Source: SIG701 sp045577175 (GTDB lineage: Bacteria > Bacillota > Clostridia > Oscillospirales > CAG-272). Taken from it: a DNA stretch of 44,476 bases. The stretch covers positions 1 through 44,476 of the forward strand of contig JAZNHT010000027.1 in the NCBI GenBank assembly GCA_045577175.1, given 5' to 3'. How positions within the stretch are numbered: the stretch's first letter is position 1; the number at the start of each line of letters is the position of its first letter. Under the pieces are notes generated by a model that made no database searches, had not been told where the DNA came from, and was given only the letters and a program-made list of their open reading frames with translations. Shown one piece after another: positions 42,835 through 44,476 of the stretch. The translations under genes were made by a program, and so were the position numbers.

Positions 42835-42863
42835 ATTATATACCACAAGTTGCACATTTGCAA
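42835..42863 (-). promoter_or_regulatory. Promoter of the EF-G-like gene (sigma-A type)
   Basis: On the minus strand TTGCAA (42858-42863), a 17-bp spacer and TATAAT (42835-42840) lie 66 bases before the start. Confidence 0.85.
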
Positions 42864-42945
42864 GGGGTTTATATAAAAAAGTTTTAGTTATTTTGGGAAA
42901 AGGGCAAAAATTTTTTTGTGGAAAGTGCGCAAGAGGGGGTTTTAC

Positions 42946-43893
42946 GCAGGAGGTGTGTAGCGCGGCACACCTCCTGCACCACCGCCACGCCAAAGAGAGG
43001 AGGGGGAAAGACCCCTCCTCTCTTGGAACTCTCCTCCCTTGGGTGCAACGGTAACTGCATCACACCTACCGTCCAAACCAAAGCGTTGCCGTTGCGTTTA
43101 GAATCTCCTTTCTGCTGTCTCCTACGGAGAGACTGTAAGATCGCGGCAACGTTCAGCCACAATCGATCTACCGTCCACGCGTGCTGTTTCCGATCGGAAT
43201 TTGTACGTACAAATTTAGTCCCAATTTGACAATGTGTTCCCGGTGAACGTAGCTTTTATTTGGCTCCCTCCGGGAGGGAGCTGTCATCGAAGATGACTGA
43301 GGGAGAGTGCGCAAACGATAGGTTCAGATCAAATTATACGCCTGCGCAGGCTCCTTCCGTCACGACTTCGTCGTGCCACCTCCCTCTCGGAGGGAGGCTT
43401 TGATGTGCCGTTTCTCAGTGGGAACACAAAAGGTAATTGGGAGTAAATTTATACGCGATTCGTACCAAGTTTATCCCTGTTCGCTCGCGCGGGAGCGCGT
43501 CTTTTACAAAAGCGTTTAGCTGTTGTTCGCACTAATGTTCGTTGCGAGGTTCCCGGTTTTCCGCGTCAGCGGAAACGACTGCTTAGGCAGTCGAGGGAAT
43601 CCTCGACGCGAATGGCGGCGGCATCCTTGACGCCATTCGCACTTGACATCTCCTCTAAAGCTGAAGTTAAAGTGGTATGTTGGCATATAGTTACAGATGA
43701 GAGAACGCTATTGGGGAAAAGAGGTGTGGGAGAGAAGGGGATTCCCCTTCTCTCCGATGCAGGGTTGCCACGAAGGGCTCCGCGCGGACCCTTCGTGCGG
43801 GGCGCAGGGGCGGAGCCCCGCATTTTCAGCAGGCGGTGGTCGCAGATGCCGTAGGCATCTGCAAGAGGCAGTTCCGCGTTAAACGCCTCCTGC
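42946..43893. repeat. Intergenic structured element, copy N (EF-G-like gene / lipoprotein)
   Basis: This is the longest copy. The left outer hairpin is at 42946-42977 (GCAGGAGGTGTG/CACACCTCCTGC) and the inner hairpin is AGAGAGGAGGGG/CCCCTCCTCTCT. The core is interrupted by the second repeat family (43262-43399). It resumes with GTTCCCGGTTTTCCGCG and ATCCTCGACGCGAATGGC modules and AGTGGTATGTTG near 43673. The right end has GGAGAGAAGGGGA/TCCCCTTCTCTCC, a GATGCAGGG...CCCCGCAT three-way junction, and the GCAGATGCC module next to AACGCCTCCTGC. Confidence 0.85.
43262..43399. repeat. Palindromic repeat pair (second family) nested in copy N
   Basis: The left part, 43262-43306, has GGCTCCCTCC/GGGAGGGAGC and GTCATC-GAA-GATGAC hairpins. 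The right part, 43349-43399, has CACGAC-TTC-GTCGTG and CCTCCCTC-TCG-GAGGGAGG hairpins. The two halves bracket about 40 unrelated bases. The same two halves occur in reversed order between the parS sites. Confidence 0.75.
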
Positions 43894-43913
43894 ATATGTG
43901 CATCCCCCCATGC

Positions 43914-43944
43914 AAAAATCCCCCGCCGTGAAGCGAGGGATTTC
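43914..43944 (-). terminator. Terminator of the lipoprotein gene
   Basis: On the minus strand AAATCCC-TCGC ... GGCG-GGGGATTTTT forms a stem around a short loop, eight bases after the stop codon. Confidence 0.85.
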
Positions 43945-43952
43945 GGTTGAAT

Positions 43953-44471
43953 TTATTTCTTCTTTCTTCTCAAAAAGGAGATGAGACCGATGAGAACGGC
44001 AAGCACACCGACAGCGATCACAATGGCGGCGGTCGGGATGGCGGAAGCGTCGTTCTCCGCAGGGGTGGTGTCTGCCGCAGGCGTAGTCACCGGCTCGGTT
44101 ACGGGCTCGGTTACGGGCTCGGTTTCGGGCTCGGTCACGGGCTCGGTTTCGGGCTCGGTCACGGGCTCGGTTTCGGGCTCAGTTTCGGACTCGGTCACGG
44201 GCTCGGTTTCGGGCTCGGTCACGGGCTCGGTTTCGGGCTCAGTTTTGGGCTCGGTCTCAGGCTCAGTTTCGGACTCGGTTTCGGGCTCAGTTTTGGGCTC
44301 GGTCTCAGGCTCAGTTTCGGACTCGGTCACGGGCCCAGTCTCCGGCTCCGTTTCCGTGATTTCATCCGAGGTGTCGGTGTCGGGCGTGTCCGCATTCGGC
44401 TCACACGCGCACAGAGTGAATGCGAGAAGGGCGGCAAGGACGAGTGCGAGGATTTTTGTTGTAACTTTCAT
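43953..44471 (-). CDS. Lipoprotein with TEPE repeats and C-terminal membrane segment
   Basis: The 172-aa protein starts five bases inside the right edge. It has a lipoprotein signal peptide (lipobox LCAC, modified Cys at 23) and about 100 residues of Thr-Glu-Pro-rich repeats built from TEPE, TEPV, TEPK and TESE units. A C-terminal membrane segment (AAIVIAVGVLAVLIGLISFL) and the basic tail RRKKK end the protein. It would be attached at both ends, with an extended, negatively charged linker between. No folded domain is present, so it may be a spacer or cell-wall-crossing protein. The same end architecture is seen at 32452. Confidence 0.8.
   Translation of the reverse strand: MKVTTKILALVLAALLAFTLCACEPNADTPDTDTSDEITETEPETGPVTESETEPETEPKTEPETESETEPETEPKTEPETEPVTEPETEPVTESETEPETEPVTEPETEPVTEPETEPVTEPVTEPVTTPAADTTPAENDASAIPTAAIVIAVGVLAVLIGLISFLRRKKK
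44095..44345. repeat. Tandem 6/12/18-bp repeats coding for TEPE units
   Basis: Recurrent (G)GGCTCGGT units alternate with TTCGGGCT, CACGGGCT, TTTGGGCT and TTCGGACT on the plus strand. Units are multiples of 3 bp, so copy-number change would alter length without breaking the reading frame. Confidence 0.85.
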
Positions 44472-44476
44472 GATTC

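Overview
The window is the replication-origin region of an uncultured, GC-rich, spore-forming member of the Clostridia. The evidence is the gene set (dnaA, oriC, dnaN, gyrB, gyrA, remB; rpmH-rnpA-yidD-yidC-jag; mnmG, rsmG, noc, soj, spo0J with parS sites), a SpoIIE sporulation phosphatase, a T-box leader on thrS and clean sigma-A type promoters. The genus cannot be fixed from sequence alone.

Layout: 2-325 (+) is the tail of a WG-repeat protein. 926-8902 (+) holds mnmG, rsmG, noc, three parS sites, soj, spo0J, an unrecognised membrane protein and a membrane-anchored MORN-repeat protein. 9813-15946 (+) holds promoter, T-box, thrS and spoIIE. 16608-20752 (-) is the rpmH-rnpA-yidD-yidC-jag group. 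dnaA (+) at 21102-22511 has a promoter with an unusual Z-DNA-like leader. oriC fills 22680-23160. dnaN, remB, gyrB and gyrA follow (+), then an RNHCP protein, a degenerate acyltransferase-fold protein and a surface protein (31247-33276). From 34044 to the end everything is on the minus strand: recX-rimO-pgsA, recA-recF, an EF-G paralogue and a lipoprotein.

The most striking content lies between the genes. About fifteen copies (some partial) of one long, highly structured intergenic element take up roughly 9 kb, about a fifth of the window by my approximate coordinates. A full copy is 500-950 bp and is flanked by long imperfect inverted repeats. Each end carries an outer hairpin (AGGAGG/CCTCCT arms), a CACCACC linker, an inner GC-rich hairpin and a conserved block containing CATACCACTTT. 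Stems differ between copies but both arms change together, and further palindromic modules are nested in some copies. No transposase is visible. I do not recognise the family. One copy separates rpmH from rnpA, and others lie between thrS/spoIIE, dnaN/remB and gyrB/gyrA. A 113-bp copy of the jag 3' end and its terminator sits 3.9 kb away between two element copies, so the elements appear tied to local rearrangement.

The mnmG-to-spoIIE block is transcribed toward oriC, opposite to the usual Firmicutes arrangement. This suggests an inversion with one breakpoint in the element next to jag. recF is not in its usual dnaN-gyrB position but directly behind recA. GyrA carries Ala and Gly at the two classic quinolone-contact positions.
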